Translations under genes and position numbers: made by a program
Notes under the pieces: generated by a model
Seen by the model: only the letters and a program-made list of their open reading frames with translations
The model's database searches: none
What the model was told of the DNA's origin: nothing
In this document: positions 1 through 5,850 of the stretch, piece by piece
Layout of the letters: every line of letters starts with the position of its first letter
Numbering within the stretch: the stretch's first letter is position 1
Assembly: GCA_946481625.1 (NCBI GenBank)
Contig: CAMLOZ010000175.1
Location: 1 to 7,096, forward strand
Reading direction: 5' to 3'
Source: an uncultured Haloferula sp.
Lineage (GTDB): Bacteria > Verrucomicrobiota > Verrucomicrobiae > Verrucomicrobiales > Akkermansiaceae
Length of the DNA: 7,096 bases

Positions 1-578
1 CCGCCGCAGAGAAGAGCGCGCAGGGCAACCCGCGGGAAGCCGCGGGACAGCATCAGCAAGCCGCGAACAATCTCCAGCGCAGCGCCGAAGCCTTGAATCG
101 TGCCGCCGAGGATTTCGAGCGCGGTGCCCGGCAGGCACAGGGCCAGCAACCCGAACCGCACCGCGCCCCGATACCGCCGCAGGATCTGGCGCAAGCCTTC
201 CAAGCTGCATCGCGAGCCAACGGTGAAAAACAAGAGGCCACGCAATCGGCGAGCCAGGCGAACGAAGCCGCTCAAGCGCTTTCCCGCGCGGCGCAGTCCG
301 CCCGCAACAGCATGCAGGGCCAGTCTCCCGGTCAGCCCGGCATGCCGATGCCCGGTGACCCCGGTGGCCAGCCCGGCGAGAAGTCCGGGGAAGGCGAGCG
401 CGCTCCCGAAGCCGATCCCGGCGTGCCGCCCGAGCTCGCGAAACTCGGCATCAGCGCGGCCGATTGGGAGAAGATCCAGGCAACCCTCAAGTCCGACGTC
501 GGCGGCGGTGCCGCCGGGGTGCCGGAAGAGTATCGCGGCCTGGTGAAGCAGTACTTCGAAACGATGAGCGACGAATGA
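1..578 (+). CDS. C-terminal part of an Ala/Gln-rich coiled-coil protein (5' end outside window)
   Basis: An open frame runs from base 3 with no stop until TGA at 576-578, so this is the last ~191 residues of a longer protein. The first ~100 residues are rich in Ala, Gln, Glu, Asn and Arg with no Pro in long stretches, which suggests a helical or coiled-coil region. A Pro/Gly-rich linker follows (PGQPGMPMPGDPGGQPGE), then a compact C-terminus containing GISAADWEKI and EEYRGLVKQYFETMSDE. Such a tail (a YRxLVKxYFE-like end after low-complexity helices) occurs in large membrane proteins of Verrucomicrobia and Planctomycetes found near MoxR/BatA-type gene clusters; this is recollection, not a search result. 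Its stop overlaps the next start (ATGA), so the two genes are probably translationally coupled and functionally linked. The exact function is unknown. Confidence 0.75.
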   Translation, partial: AAEKSAQGNPREAAGQHQQAANNLQRSAEALNRAAEDFERGARQAQGQQPEPHRAPIPPQDLAQAFQAASRANGEKQEATQSASQANEAAQALSRAAQSARNSMQGQSPGQPGMPMPGDPGGQPGEKSGEGERAPEADPGVPPELAKLGISAADWEKIQATLKSDVGGGAAGVPEEYRGLVKQYFETMSDE

Positions 579-1627
579 GATTTCTCCCGGTCCATCTTCT
601 CTTCTTCGCCACGCTCGGGCTATGTGCCCAGGAGCCCGCGGATCCTGTCTTCGCCGAGTGGCGCGAGCGCGTTGATCCCGCCGTCGAGAGCGCCTTGGAA
701 TACCTCGCCCGCGTGCAGCGCGACGACGGCTCTTATCCCGAGAGCTACGGCGATTCCACCGGCATCCCGGCGCTGGCGGGCATGGCGATCCTTTCGAAAG
801 GGCATCTGCCCACCGAAGGGCCGTATGTCGTCACATTGAACAAATGCATCGACTTCGTGCTCGAGCACCAGCGCGACAACGGCCTCTTCGAGAAAGGCAA
901 CGCGGGCAGCGGTCCGATGTATGCGCACAATATCTCCACCCTCTTTCTCTCCGAAGTCAGCGGCATGGTCGATCCCGCGCGGCAGGAGAAGATCGCCGGA
1001 GCGCTACCGATGGCACTCAAGCTGATCCTGAAAGCGCAGGCGGTGAAGAAGGACGAGCGGCACCAGGGCGGCTGGCGTTATCATCCGGGATCGACCGATA
1101 GCGATACCTCGTGCAGCGGCTGGGCGCTCATGGCCCTGCGCTCTGCCAAGCTGAATGGTGCCGCGGTGCCGGACGATGCCATCGCCGATGCGGTCGCCTA
1201 CCTCGCCCGGCATCAGGACAAGAAGGAAGGTCACTTCGGCTACATGGACCGCAGCGATCACGCGCGCTCCTTGACCGGCATGGGCCTGCTTTGCCTGGAG
1301 CTCTGTGGCAAGCACGGCAGTCCGGAGACGGTCTCCGCCGCGGACTACGTGATGAAGACTTTCCGCGATTTGCCCGGCGACCAGTTCGAGTTCTACGGGA
1401 ACTACTACAATGCCCAAGGCACCTTCCAGATCGGCGGGCGCTACTGGACCGAGTACGCGAACTGGATGTACGAGACTTACCTGAAGAAGCAGCAGGACGA
1501 CGGCTCGTGGAACAGCCGCGAGGCCGGGCGCATCTACGGCACCACCATGATGGTACTCGCCTTCACCGTGCCCTACCGCCAACTCCCGATCTACCAGCGG
1601 GATGAGACGGTCGGAGAGGAGGAGTGA
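575..1627 (+). CDS. Secreted prenyltransferase/squalene-oxidase repeat protein (alpha/alpha toroid)
   Basis: 350 residues from the ATG that overlaps the upstream stop as ATGA. This start is preferred over upstream in-frame starts because it opens directly with a signal peptide (MRFLPVHLLFFATLGLCA, likely cut near residue 18), so the protein should be exported. The body has several repeats typical of squalene-hopene cyclase and prenyltransferase toroids: RDDGSY at residues 49-54, HQRDNGLF near 94-101, GGWRYHPG near 165-172, and QQDDGSW at 306-312. The cyclase protonation motif DxDD is not present. At the matching place the protein reads TDSDTS (174-179) before a CSGWALMAL helix, so catalysis of terpene cyclisation is doubtful and a binding or structural role is more likely. 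No Shine-Dalgarno is visible, consistent with coupling to the upstream gene. The fold assignment is firm; the role is not known. Confidence 0.88.
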   Translation: MRFLPVHLLFFATLGLCAQEPADPVFAEWRERVDPAVESALEYLARVQRDDGSYPESYGDSTGIPALAGMAILSKGHLPTEGPYVVTLNKCIDFVLEHQRDNGLFEKGNAGSGPMYAHNISTLFLSEVSGMVDPARQEKIAGALPMALKLILKAQAVKKDERHQGGWRYHPGSTDSDTSCSGWALMALRSAKLNGAAVPDDAIADAVAYLARHQDKKEGHFGYMDRSDHARSLTGMGLLCLELCGKHGSPETVSAADYVMKTFRDLPGDQFEFYGNYYNAQGTFQIGGRYWTEYANWMYETYLKKQQDDGSWNSREAGRIYGTTMMVLAFTVPYRQLPIYQRDETVGEEE

Positions 1628-1641
1628 TCAACGTGTCAGCG

Positions 1642-1807
1642 CCTGGGAGCGCGGAGCCTCCGGCCCGCAGAAGGGAGCCTTGAAGCGGAACTCGTCTTTG
1701 GGCGGGAAGGAAGATGGGATGGAAGGAGCGCAAGTCTCCATTCCGGCCGCGTGAAATGGAGAGCGTTGATCGTTGCTTCTGCGGGCCAGTGGCTCCGCGC
1801 CCCCGGG
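1642..1807. repeat. 166-bp element with 32-bp imperfect terminal inverted repeats
   Basis: The arms 1642-1673 and 1776-1807 are reverse complements at 28 of 32 positions, with uninterrupted matches of 10 (GCGCGGAGCC) and 12 (GGCCCGCAGAAG) bases. Between them sits a smaller perfect hairpin, TCTCCATT at 1735-1742 against AATGGAGA at 1755-1762. The element fills the gap between two convergent genes and stops three bases short of the FHA stop codon. It could act as a transcription barrier for both genes, though neither arm is followed by a T-run. The size and arms also fit a MITE-like or dispersed palindromic repeat. There is no obvious target-site duplication and no coding capacity. Confidence 0.7.
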
Positions 1808-1810
1808 AAA

Positions 1811-2473
1811 TCACTTCGCCGGTTCGGGCGCAGGCGCTGCTTCCGGTGCAGGCGCGGGCTTCGCTTCCGGGGCCGGAATCGGCACCCCTGCCGCGGACCC
1901 TTGCAGATCATGCATGAGCGACGCGCCCTTGTTCCGGGCCGAATAGCGCATCGAGAGCCCGAGCCAGAAGGCACCGGCCGCGAGCAGCAGGAAAAACAAG
2001 GTCATGAAGAAGCTCGCCGAGGCGCTCGGCCGCGTCTCGTAGATCACCTGGCGGACCGCCGGGGCGGGGGCCGGGCGGGCCGGGCCGCCGACAGGCTTGG
2101 CAGCCCCCTTGAACGCCTCTTCCTTCACGATCGGGGATTCCTGCGGCGGCTTCTCGCGGGCCAGCGCCTCGCGTTCCTCCTCAGTCAGGGTGAAATCGAA
2201 GGCCACGTCGCCGATCTTCACGGAAAGCCCGTGGCGCAGCGGGATGATCTCGTGCTTTTCCCCGTCCAGCTTGATGCCGTTGGTCGAGCCGAGATCGCGG
2301 AGCTGGTAGCCGCCGTCGATCCGCTCCATCACCGCGTGGCGCACGGAAGCGGAGCCGTCGTCGATGACGATATCGTTGTCGCTGCCCCGGCCCATGTTGA
2401 CCTTCATGCGGTCAAGCTGGAAGCGGTAAGGCTGGGGATTGCGGTCTGCGATGGTGATGGTGACGCGCGGCAT
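1811..2473 (-). CDS. FHA-domain protein with a C-terminal membrane segment
   Basis: 220 residues. The N-terminal ~95 residues are a canonical FHA phosphothreonine-binding domain: GRGSDNDIVID (G28, R29), SxRH (S43, H46) and LRDLGSTNG (N65) supply the conserved Gly, Arg, Ser, His and Asn. A charged linker (about 97-125) and a Pro/Ala stretch (127-140) follow, then a hydrophobic segment FFMTLFFLLLAAGAFWLGL (155-173). The tail is rich in Pro, Ala and Glu (roughly 195-220). With no signal peptide, the FHA domain should face the cytoplasm and the PA-rich tail the periplasm. Such proteins read Ser/Thr kinase signals; no kinase or phosphatase gene is visible here, so the partner is unknown. It is transcribed divergently from the bactofilin, with 150 bp between them, and converges on the squalene-repeat gene. 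No good Shine-Dalgarno precedes the ATG. Confidence 0.9.
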   Translation of the reverse strand: MPRVTITIADRNPQPYRFQLDRMKVNMGRGSDNDIVIDDGSASVRHAVMERIDGGYQLRDLGSTNGIKLDGEKHEIIPLRHGLSVKIGDVAFDFTLTEEEREALAREKPPQESPIVKEEAFKGAAKPVGGPARPAPAPAVRQVIYETRPSASASFFMTLFFLLLAAGAFWLGLSMRYSARNKGASLMHDLQGSAAGVPIPAPEAKPAPAPEAAPAPEPAK

Positions 2474-2546
2474 GGGTTGAAAGACGTGAACTTGCGACGG
2501 TTTCTAGCGATAAAGAGGTGCGCTCTGCACGGAAAAACTCCGTCCC

Positions 2547-2602
2547 CGCGGGCGGCCCCCCTGCTCTTTTCCAGGGGAAATCCGGTTGCCAAGCCGCCCG
2601 CG
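2547..2602. promoter_or_regulatory. Nested palindromes in the FHA/bactofilin divergent intergenic region
   Basis: CGCGGGCGGC (2547-2556) and GCCGCCCGCG (2593-2602) form a perfect 10-bp inverted repeat. Inside the 36-base loop a second stem forms, CCCCTG (2558-2563) with CAGGGG (2572-2577). The nine bases GCGCTCTGC also occur twice as a direct repeat, at 2520-2528 and 2600-2608. The structure ends 21 bases before the bactofilin ATG. A weak promoter-like pair overlaps it, TTGCCA at 2586-2591 and TGAATT at 2609-2614, with a 17-base spacer. It may be an operator or 5' leader structure. The repeats are seen directly; any role is a guess. Confidence 0.4.
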
Positions 2603-2623
2603 CTCTGCTGAATTCCATCCACC

Positions 2624-2941
2624 ATGGCCAATGCAACGAACGTCCTTGCGAGCGGGATCGAAATCACCGGCTCCATCCGCTTCTCCAATGACATGATCAT
2701 CGACGGGAAGATCGAGGGCGAGATCATCTCCGAAAAGGGCCGAGTGACCATTGGCGAGAACGCCATGATCAAGGGCAACGTGACCGCCGGCGACGTGAAG
2801 GTCTTCGGCAAGGTCGAAGGCAAGATCACCGGCGAGCGCTGCGAGCTGAAGGCCAAGTCCCGCCTCGATGGCGACATCAAGGCGAAGATGTTCTCGATGG
2901 AGGAAGGCGCGCAGCTCTCCGGCCGCACCGAGATCGGCTGA
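2624..2941 (+). CDS. Bactofilin (polymer-forming cytoskeletal protein)
   Basis: 105 residues, essentially one bactofilin domain. The repeating pattern of hydrophobic and Gly residues at about six-residue spacing (GIEITGSIRF, MIIDGKIEGEII, GRVTIGENAMIKGNV, GDVKVFGKVEGKI, RLDGDIKAK, GAQLSGRTEIG) is the right-handed beta-helix of this family. IDGKIEGEI is a close match to the family's typical core. Bactofilins self-assemble into filaments without nucleotides and act in cell shape, stalk formation or as scaffolds at the membrane. The protein is short, with an almost absent N-terminal tail and no Pro-rich extensions, so it is a minimal version. It starts at ATG 2624 with no clear Shine-Dalgarno (CCATCCACC precedes it). 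It is likely monocistronic, being followed 31 bases later by an intrinsic terminator. Confidence 0.93.
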   Translation: MANATNVLASGIEITGSIRFSNDMIIDGKIEGEIISEKGRVTIGENAMIKGNVTAGDVKVFGKVEGKITGERCELKAKSRLDGDIKAKMFSMEEGAQLSGRTEIG

Positions 2942-2966
2942 GCCGTTCGGGAAAGATCCGCATTTT

Positions 2967-3866
2967 TCAGGGAGCCGCTCCATCCGGGGCGGCTTTCTTT
3001 TTGCTCCGCACCACCGCCTCGCCGGCATAGATCGCCACCGCCGCCCAGATCAGCGCGAAGGAGAGCATCCGCATCGGGTTCATCTCCTCGCCGTAGAGCC
3101 GCCAGCCAATCAGGAATTGCAGGGTGGGCCCGATGAATTGGAGGATGCCCAGCGTCGTCAGCGAGATCGTCCGCGCCGCGTGGCCGAAGCAGAGCAGGGG
3201 AGTCGCCGTGGCAATGCCGGTGCCCAGGACCAGCAGGGCCGCCGTGTTGCTGCCGCCGAAGAGCGCCACCCCCTGCGACCCCTGCCAGATCAACCATCCC
3301 AAGGCAACGGGTGCCAGCAGCGCGGTCTCCGCCGCCAGACCGGGCAAGGCTTCGAGCGGGGCCTTCTTCCGCACCACCGCGTAGAGCGCGAAGGTCAGCG
3401 CCAGCACCAGCGCGACCCAGGGCACGCCCTTCACCGCTTGGAATTGGCAGGCCACGCCCGCCGCCGCGACCAGCACTGCCAGCATTTGCAGGCGCGTCTG
3501 CCGTTCGCCGAAGAACAGCGCGCCGAAGAGCATGTTCAGGAAGGGGTTCAGGTAATAGCCCAGCGCGCCTTCCAGGATCCGGCCGTTCAGCGTCGCCCAC
3601 ACGTAGAGCAGCCAGTTCGAGGCCAGCAGGCAGCCGGAAAGCAGGTGCCAGCCCACGCCGCGCCACGAGGAAATCCCGCGGATCACCGTGCCGACGTGCC
3701 GCTGCGCCGCCAGCACCGGCAGGAGCACCACCAGAGACCAGATCGTCCGGTGCGCGATGATCGAGGCGGGCGGCAGGAAGACCAGAGCCTTCCAGAAGAC
3801 GGGCAGCACGCCCCACAGGATGAAGGCGGCGACCGCGCTCAGCACCCCGTCCTTCCGGTCCTTCAC
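2967..3866 (-). CDS. rarD: EamA-family permease RarD
   Basis: 299 residues from GTG at 3866, a start that overlaps the stop of the upstream LON-domain gene as GTGA. An ATG 12 codons earlier (3902) would give an unusual charged lead MDLQEIRIRGSA and overlap the upstream gene by 40 bases, so GTG is preferred. From that start the protein opens KDRKDGVLSAVAAFILWGVLPVFWKAL, the RarD-type first membrane helix. Further hallmarks are EIxAHR-like IIAHRTIWS, the helix SNWLLYVWAT, GALGYYLNPFLNMLFGALFFGER, TPLLCFGHAARTISLTTLGILQFIGPTLQF, and the ending FALIWAAVAIYAGEA. About ten membrane helices are expected, in two EamA repeats. RarD proteins are inner-membrane drug/metabolite transporters linked in E. 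coli to chloramphenicol sensitivity; the true substrate is unknown. The C-terminus (RSKKKAAPDGAAP) is encoded across the bactofilin terminator. Confidence 0.93.
   Translation of the reverse strand: MKDRKDGVLSAVAAFILWGVLPVFWKALVFLPPASIIAHRTIWSLVVLLPVLAAQRHVGTVIRGISSWRGVGWHLLSGCLLASNWLLYVWATLNGRILEGALGYYLNPFLNMLFGALFFGERQTRLQMLAVLVAAAGVACQFQAVKGVPWVALVLALTFALYAVVRKKAPLEALPGLAAETALLAPVALGWLIWQGSQGVALFGGSNTAALLVLGTGIATATPLLCFGHAARTISLTTLGILQFIGPTLQFLIGWRLYGEEMNPMRMLSFALIWAAVAIYAGEAVVRSKKKAAPDGAAP
2973..3002 (+). terminator. Intrinsic terminator of the bactofilin gene, embedded in the rarD 3' end
   Basis: AGCCGCTCC (2973-2981) pairs with GGGGCGGCT (2986-2994) across an ATCC loop, giving 9 pairs with one G-U, followed by TTTCTTTTT. 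It has the right polarity for the plus-strand bactofilin. It lies within the last codons of the convergent rarD, whose stop is at 2967-2969. There is no matching T-run on the minus strand, so it should not stop rarD transcription efficiently. Confidence 0.85.
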
Positions 3867-4477
3867 TGCGGAGCCCCGGATTCGAATTTCTTGCAGATCC
3901 AAGCCACCCGCGCGGCGGCGGATTCCATTTCGAGAAGGTCCTGGCGCTCGTCCGGATCGTGCAGGAACTGCTGCGCCATCACGTCCGCCAGGATCGAGGG
4001 GTCGTCGATCTGCTCGGTCATCGACACCAGCGCCTCGCGCACATCCCCCGGCAGGTCGCGGGTGACGAGATCCGCAGCTTCATGGAGCGCCTCCAGGGCG
4101 GCCTTGGACTGCGATTCCGGCTCGAAAACGGAGGGCAGGGGCTCGATCCGCGCCTTCGGGTAGGGCGACTCCAGCCACTCGGTGAAGCGCACCCGGATCA
4201 CCCCGTGGAGGAGCAGGTTCGAGGTGCCGTCGGCCAGCTCGCGGGAGGCGCGCACCAGGCCCATCGTGCCGACCGGTGCCGTGCAGTTCGAGGGATCGTC
4301 GGTTTCCTTCCCGGTCAGGCGGGCCACGGCGAAGAAACAGCTCCCGTGCAGGGTATCCGAGAGCATCTCGCGGTAGCGCGGCTCGAAAATGTGGAGTGGC
4401 AGTCCCCCGTGTGGAAAAAGCGTGCAGTCCTGAAGCAGCATCACGCCGCAGGTCTGGGGGATGTTGAGCGACGACAT
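3863..4477 (-). CDS. LON peptidase substrate-binding-domain protein
   Basis: 204 residues from ATG 4477. The opening MSSLNIPQTCGVMLLQDCTLFPHGGLPLHIFEPRYREML is the N-terminal LON (PF02190-type) signature, with FPxxxLPLHIFEPRYREM as the hallmark. SCFFAVARL, PVGTMGLVR, GTSNLLLHGVIRVRF and YPKARIEPL follow in the family's order, then a helical C-terminal part (about 130-204). It lacks the AAA+ and Ser-Lys protease domains of Lon, so it is a stand-alone substrate-binding domain, not a protease. A longer reading from 4585 adds 36 residues (MKGAEARREEASD...) unlike the family and would overlap the divergent gene's Shine-Dalgarno, so it is rejected. It is the first gene of an operon with rarD (GTGA overlap). 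The proteins' shared role is not clear. Confidence 0.9.
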   Translation of the reverse strand: MSSLNIPQTCGVMLLQDCTLFPHGGLPLHIFEPRYREMLSDTLHGSCFFAVARLTGKETDDPSNCTAPVGTMGLVRASRELADGTSNLLLHGVIRVRFTEWLESPYPKARIEPLPSVFEPESQSKAALEALHEAADLVTRDLPGDVREALVSMTEQIDDPSILADVMAQQFLHDPDERQDLLEMESAAARVAWICKKFESGAPQ

Positions 4478-4588
4478 CGCCGCAAGGGAGGCGCGGCAGC
4501 CCCTTGGCGCAATGCAAAAATCTCCGGAAGACAAGACTCTCCGGGCATCGGACGCCTCTTCCCGTCTTGCCTCCGCGCCCTTCATGGC

Positions 4589-4594
4589 GGAGGG
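4589..4594 (+). promoter_or_regulatory. Shine-Dalgarno site fixing a GTG start at 4603
   Basis: GGAGGG lies 8 bases before GTG 4603 and is the clearest ribosome binding site in the window. It supports the GTG over an upstream in-frame ATG at 4504. A three-codon out-of-frame reading, ATGGCCGCGTGA (4595-4606), lies between the site and the start and its stop overlaps the GTG. Confidence 0.7.
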
Positions 4595-4602
4595 ATGGCC
4601 GC

Positions 4603-5514
4603 GTGACCGAGGAACCCGCCCCGCGCCGCGACCGCCGCATCGCCCTGCTGCTCTGGCTTCTGCCGCTCTGGCTGGTCGCTTCCGGCGGTTTCGGCATCTG
4701 GTACTATTTCCGCAAGCAGACCGCGGATGCCCGGGTCGAGCAGATCCGCTTTGCCACGGAGGTGAGTCCGGTCGATCTGAAGGGTGATGTGGACAAGCTT
4801 CTGGGCTTCGTCGGCGAGCGTCATCCCGGAGCCCCGCAGGGCCTGAACCGCGCGGCGGCCATGATCGAGGGCTCGCTCGGTCCCTCGAATGCCGGCTACA
4901 AGGTCGAGCGCCTGCGCGGCCCGGAATTGCCTGCCGGACGCTGGCCGATCCTGACCGCCACCCTGCGCGGTTCGGAGACCGATTTGCCCCCGCTATGGGT
5001 GCTCGCCGGTTACGACGCGCGGCCCGGTTCTCTCGGTGCGGAGGCGAATGCCAGCGGCACCGCCAGCGTCATGGCGGCGGCGCATGCCCTCGCCGGGGCC
5101 AAGCCGAAGCGCACGGTTGTCTTCGCTTTCATCCCGCACGCCTATGATCCCGAGTCGCCGCTCACGCAGACCTTCGGCATCCTGCACAAGCGCATCGGCA
5201 AGGCCTCCGAATTGCTCGTGGTCGAGGCGATGGGGGCGGCGGACAAGCTGCTCGTCAGCTCGCGCGATTCGGAGAACCGCGTCCTGCGCGGGATTGATGG
5301 CCTCGGCGAAGTGGCCGGTGCGGAGGCCATCTGCATGGAGGAGGATTTCGACCTTTCCTCCGTCCTTTTCGAGATGGGCCTGCCCGCCGTCCGGGTCTCC
5401 ACGCGGCCCGTGGTGCGGGAGGATGAAACCGACGATTCCGCGCCCGATCCCGCCAAGCACGCCGCCGCGACAAAGGCCTTGGTGGCCTTGCTCGGAAAGC
5501 TTTCGGATTCCTGA
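4603..5514 (+). CDS. Membrane-anchored M28-peptidase-like protein, probably non-catalytic
   Basis: 303 residues from GTG 4603, chosen for the GGAGGG site 8 bases upstream. A basic N-terminus (PRRDRR) precedes one membrane helix, IALLLWLLPLWLVASGGFGI (13-32), so the rest is probably periplasmic. The body follows the M28 zinc aminopeptidase order: LWVLAGYDARPGSLGAEANASGTASVMAAAHAL (about 131-163), KRTVVFAFIPHAYDPE (169-184), ELLVVEAMGA, then DFDLSSVLFEMGLPAVRVST and REDETDD (272-278). The metal ligands are largely altered. The HxD pair is GYD (136-138), the ADDNASG motif is AEANASG, the GEE pair is replaced near HAYDPE (179-184), and the last His position reads Arg (R272). It is therefore likely a pseudo-peptidase used for binding or structure. 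No cotranscribed neighbour is evident; it is divergent from the LON-domain/rarD operon with 125 bp between. Confidence 0.78.
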   Translation: MTEEPAPRRDRRIALLLWLLPLWLVASGGFGIWYYFRKQTADARVEQIRFATEVSPVDLKGDVDKLLGFVGERHPGAPQGLNRAAAMIEGSLGPSNAGYKVERLRGPELPAGRWPILTATLRGSETDLPPLWVLAGYDARPGSLGAEANASGTASVMAAAHALAGAKPKRTVVFAFIPHAYDPESPLTQTFGILHKRIGKASELLVVEAMGAADKLLVSSRDSENRVLRGIDGLGEVAGAEAICMEEDFDLSSVLFEMGLPAVRVSTRPVVREDETDDSAPDPAKHAAATKALVALLGKLSDS

Positions 5515-5523
5515 AAAAACCTC

Positions 5524-5552
5524 TTGCACGGGTCGGGTCCATCTCCTACCAA
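5524..5552 (+). promoter_or_regulatory. Candidate promoter of tRNA-Ala
   Basis: TTGCAC (5524-5529) and TACCAA (5547-5552) are separated by exactly 17 bases and lie 36 bases upstream of the mature tRNA. The -35 element is a fair match and the -10 is weak. A small hairpin, GCGGCC-TCAA-GGCCGC (5564-5579), falls in the transcribed leader and may mark the 5' processing region. Confidence 0.4.
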
Positions 5553-5588
5553 ACCGCCCGCACGCGGCCTCAAGGCCGCCCGACGTAA

Positions 5589-5661
5589 GGGGGATTAGCT
5601 CAGTTGGTAGAGCACTTGCATGGCATGCAAGGGGTCAGCGGTTCGAATCCGCTATCCTCCA
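5589..5661 (+). tRNA. tRNA-Ala(GGC)
   Basis: 73 nt that fold as a standard cloverleaf. The acceptor stem is GGGGGAT (5589-5595) with ATCCTCC (5654-5660), including one G-U. The D arm is GCTC-AGTTGGTA-GAGC (5598-5613). The anticodon arm is CTTGC-ATGGCAT-GCAAG (5615-5631) with anticodon GGC at 5622-5624. The variable loop is GGGTC, and the T arm is AGCGG-TTCGAAT-CCGCT (5637-5653). The discriminator is A. CCA is not encoded (ACG follows), so the 3' end must be added by the CCA enzyme. It reads GCC and GCU alanine codons. Confidence 0.97.
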
Positions 5662-5670
5662 CGTCACGGA

Positions 5671-5695
5671 AGCCCGGGTTGGTCCCGGGCTTTTT
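5671..5695 (+). terminator. Intrinsic terminator after tRNA-Ala
   Basis: AGCCCGGG (5671-5678) and CCCGGGCT (5684-5691) form a perfect 8-bp GC-rich stem with a TTGGT loop. A run of five T residues (5691-5695) follows, then CG and more T. It begins 9 bases past the tRNA and should end a single-tRNA transcript. Confidence 0.93.
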
Positions 5696-5773
5696 CGTTT
5701 TCCGCGGGAGGAGTTTTCACGCCAAGTTCGCCCGCGTCGTCGTTTCGAGTCCATGTTCCCGTAATGTGTTTCC

Positions 5774-5805
5774 CGATCCCGAAGGGATCACAGCGCAGTA
5801 GCCGG
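5774..5805 (+). repeat. REP-associated repeat, outer left copy (incomplete)
   Basis: A 32-base sequence identical to 5851-5882, 77 bases further on. It contains the palindrome GATCCC-GAA-GGGATC, the linker ACAGCGCA, then GTAGCCGG. After GTAGCCGG it diverges: the GC-rich REP hairpin of the inner copy is missing. Instead, the following bases (5809-5850) can form a different weak stem-loop (AAAGAC with GTCTTT, and GCAT with ATGC). It looks like a truncated or recombined copy. The stretch between the tRNA terminator and this repeat (5696-5773) shows nothing I can assign. Confidence 0.8.
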
Positions 5806-5850
5806 AGCAAAGACGCGACCACGCATCCGATATGCATTCGAGGTGTCTTT

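Noticed and set aside
575..640. Lipoprotein signal (LGLC) in the squalene-repeat protein
   Set aside because: The residue before Cys is Leu, which does not fit the small residue required by the lipobox. Cleavage as an ordinary secretory signal peptide is more likely.
1751..2611. Long plus-strand reading frame of 286 codons
   Set aside because: It lies antisense to the FHA gene, whose motifs are unmistakable. The composition (Arg, Gly, His-rich) is typical of a high-GC shadow frame.
2404..3816. Minus-strand reading frame of 470 codons
   Set aside because: It is a shifted frame of rarD that runs on through the antisense of the bactofilin gene. It has no recognisable domain.
2868..4163. Plus-strand reading frame of 431 codons
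   Set aside because: It runs antisense to rarD and the LON-domain gene and is low-complexity Arg/Gln/His-rich, a shadow frame.
4478..4585. 36-residue N-terminal extension of the LON-domain protein
   Set aside because: The added residues do not resemble the family, which starts a few residues before the LFPxxxLPLHIFEPRY motif.
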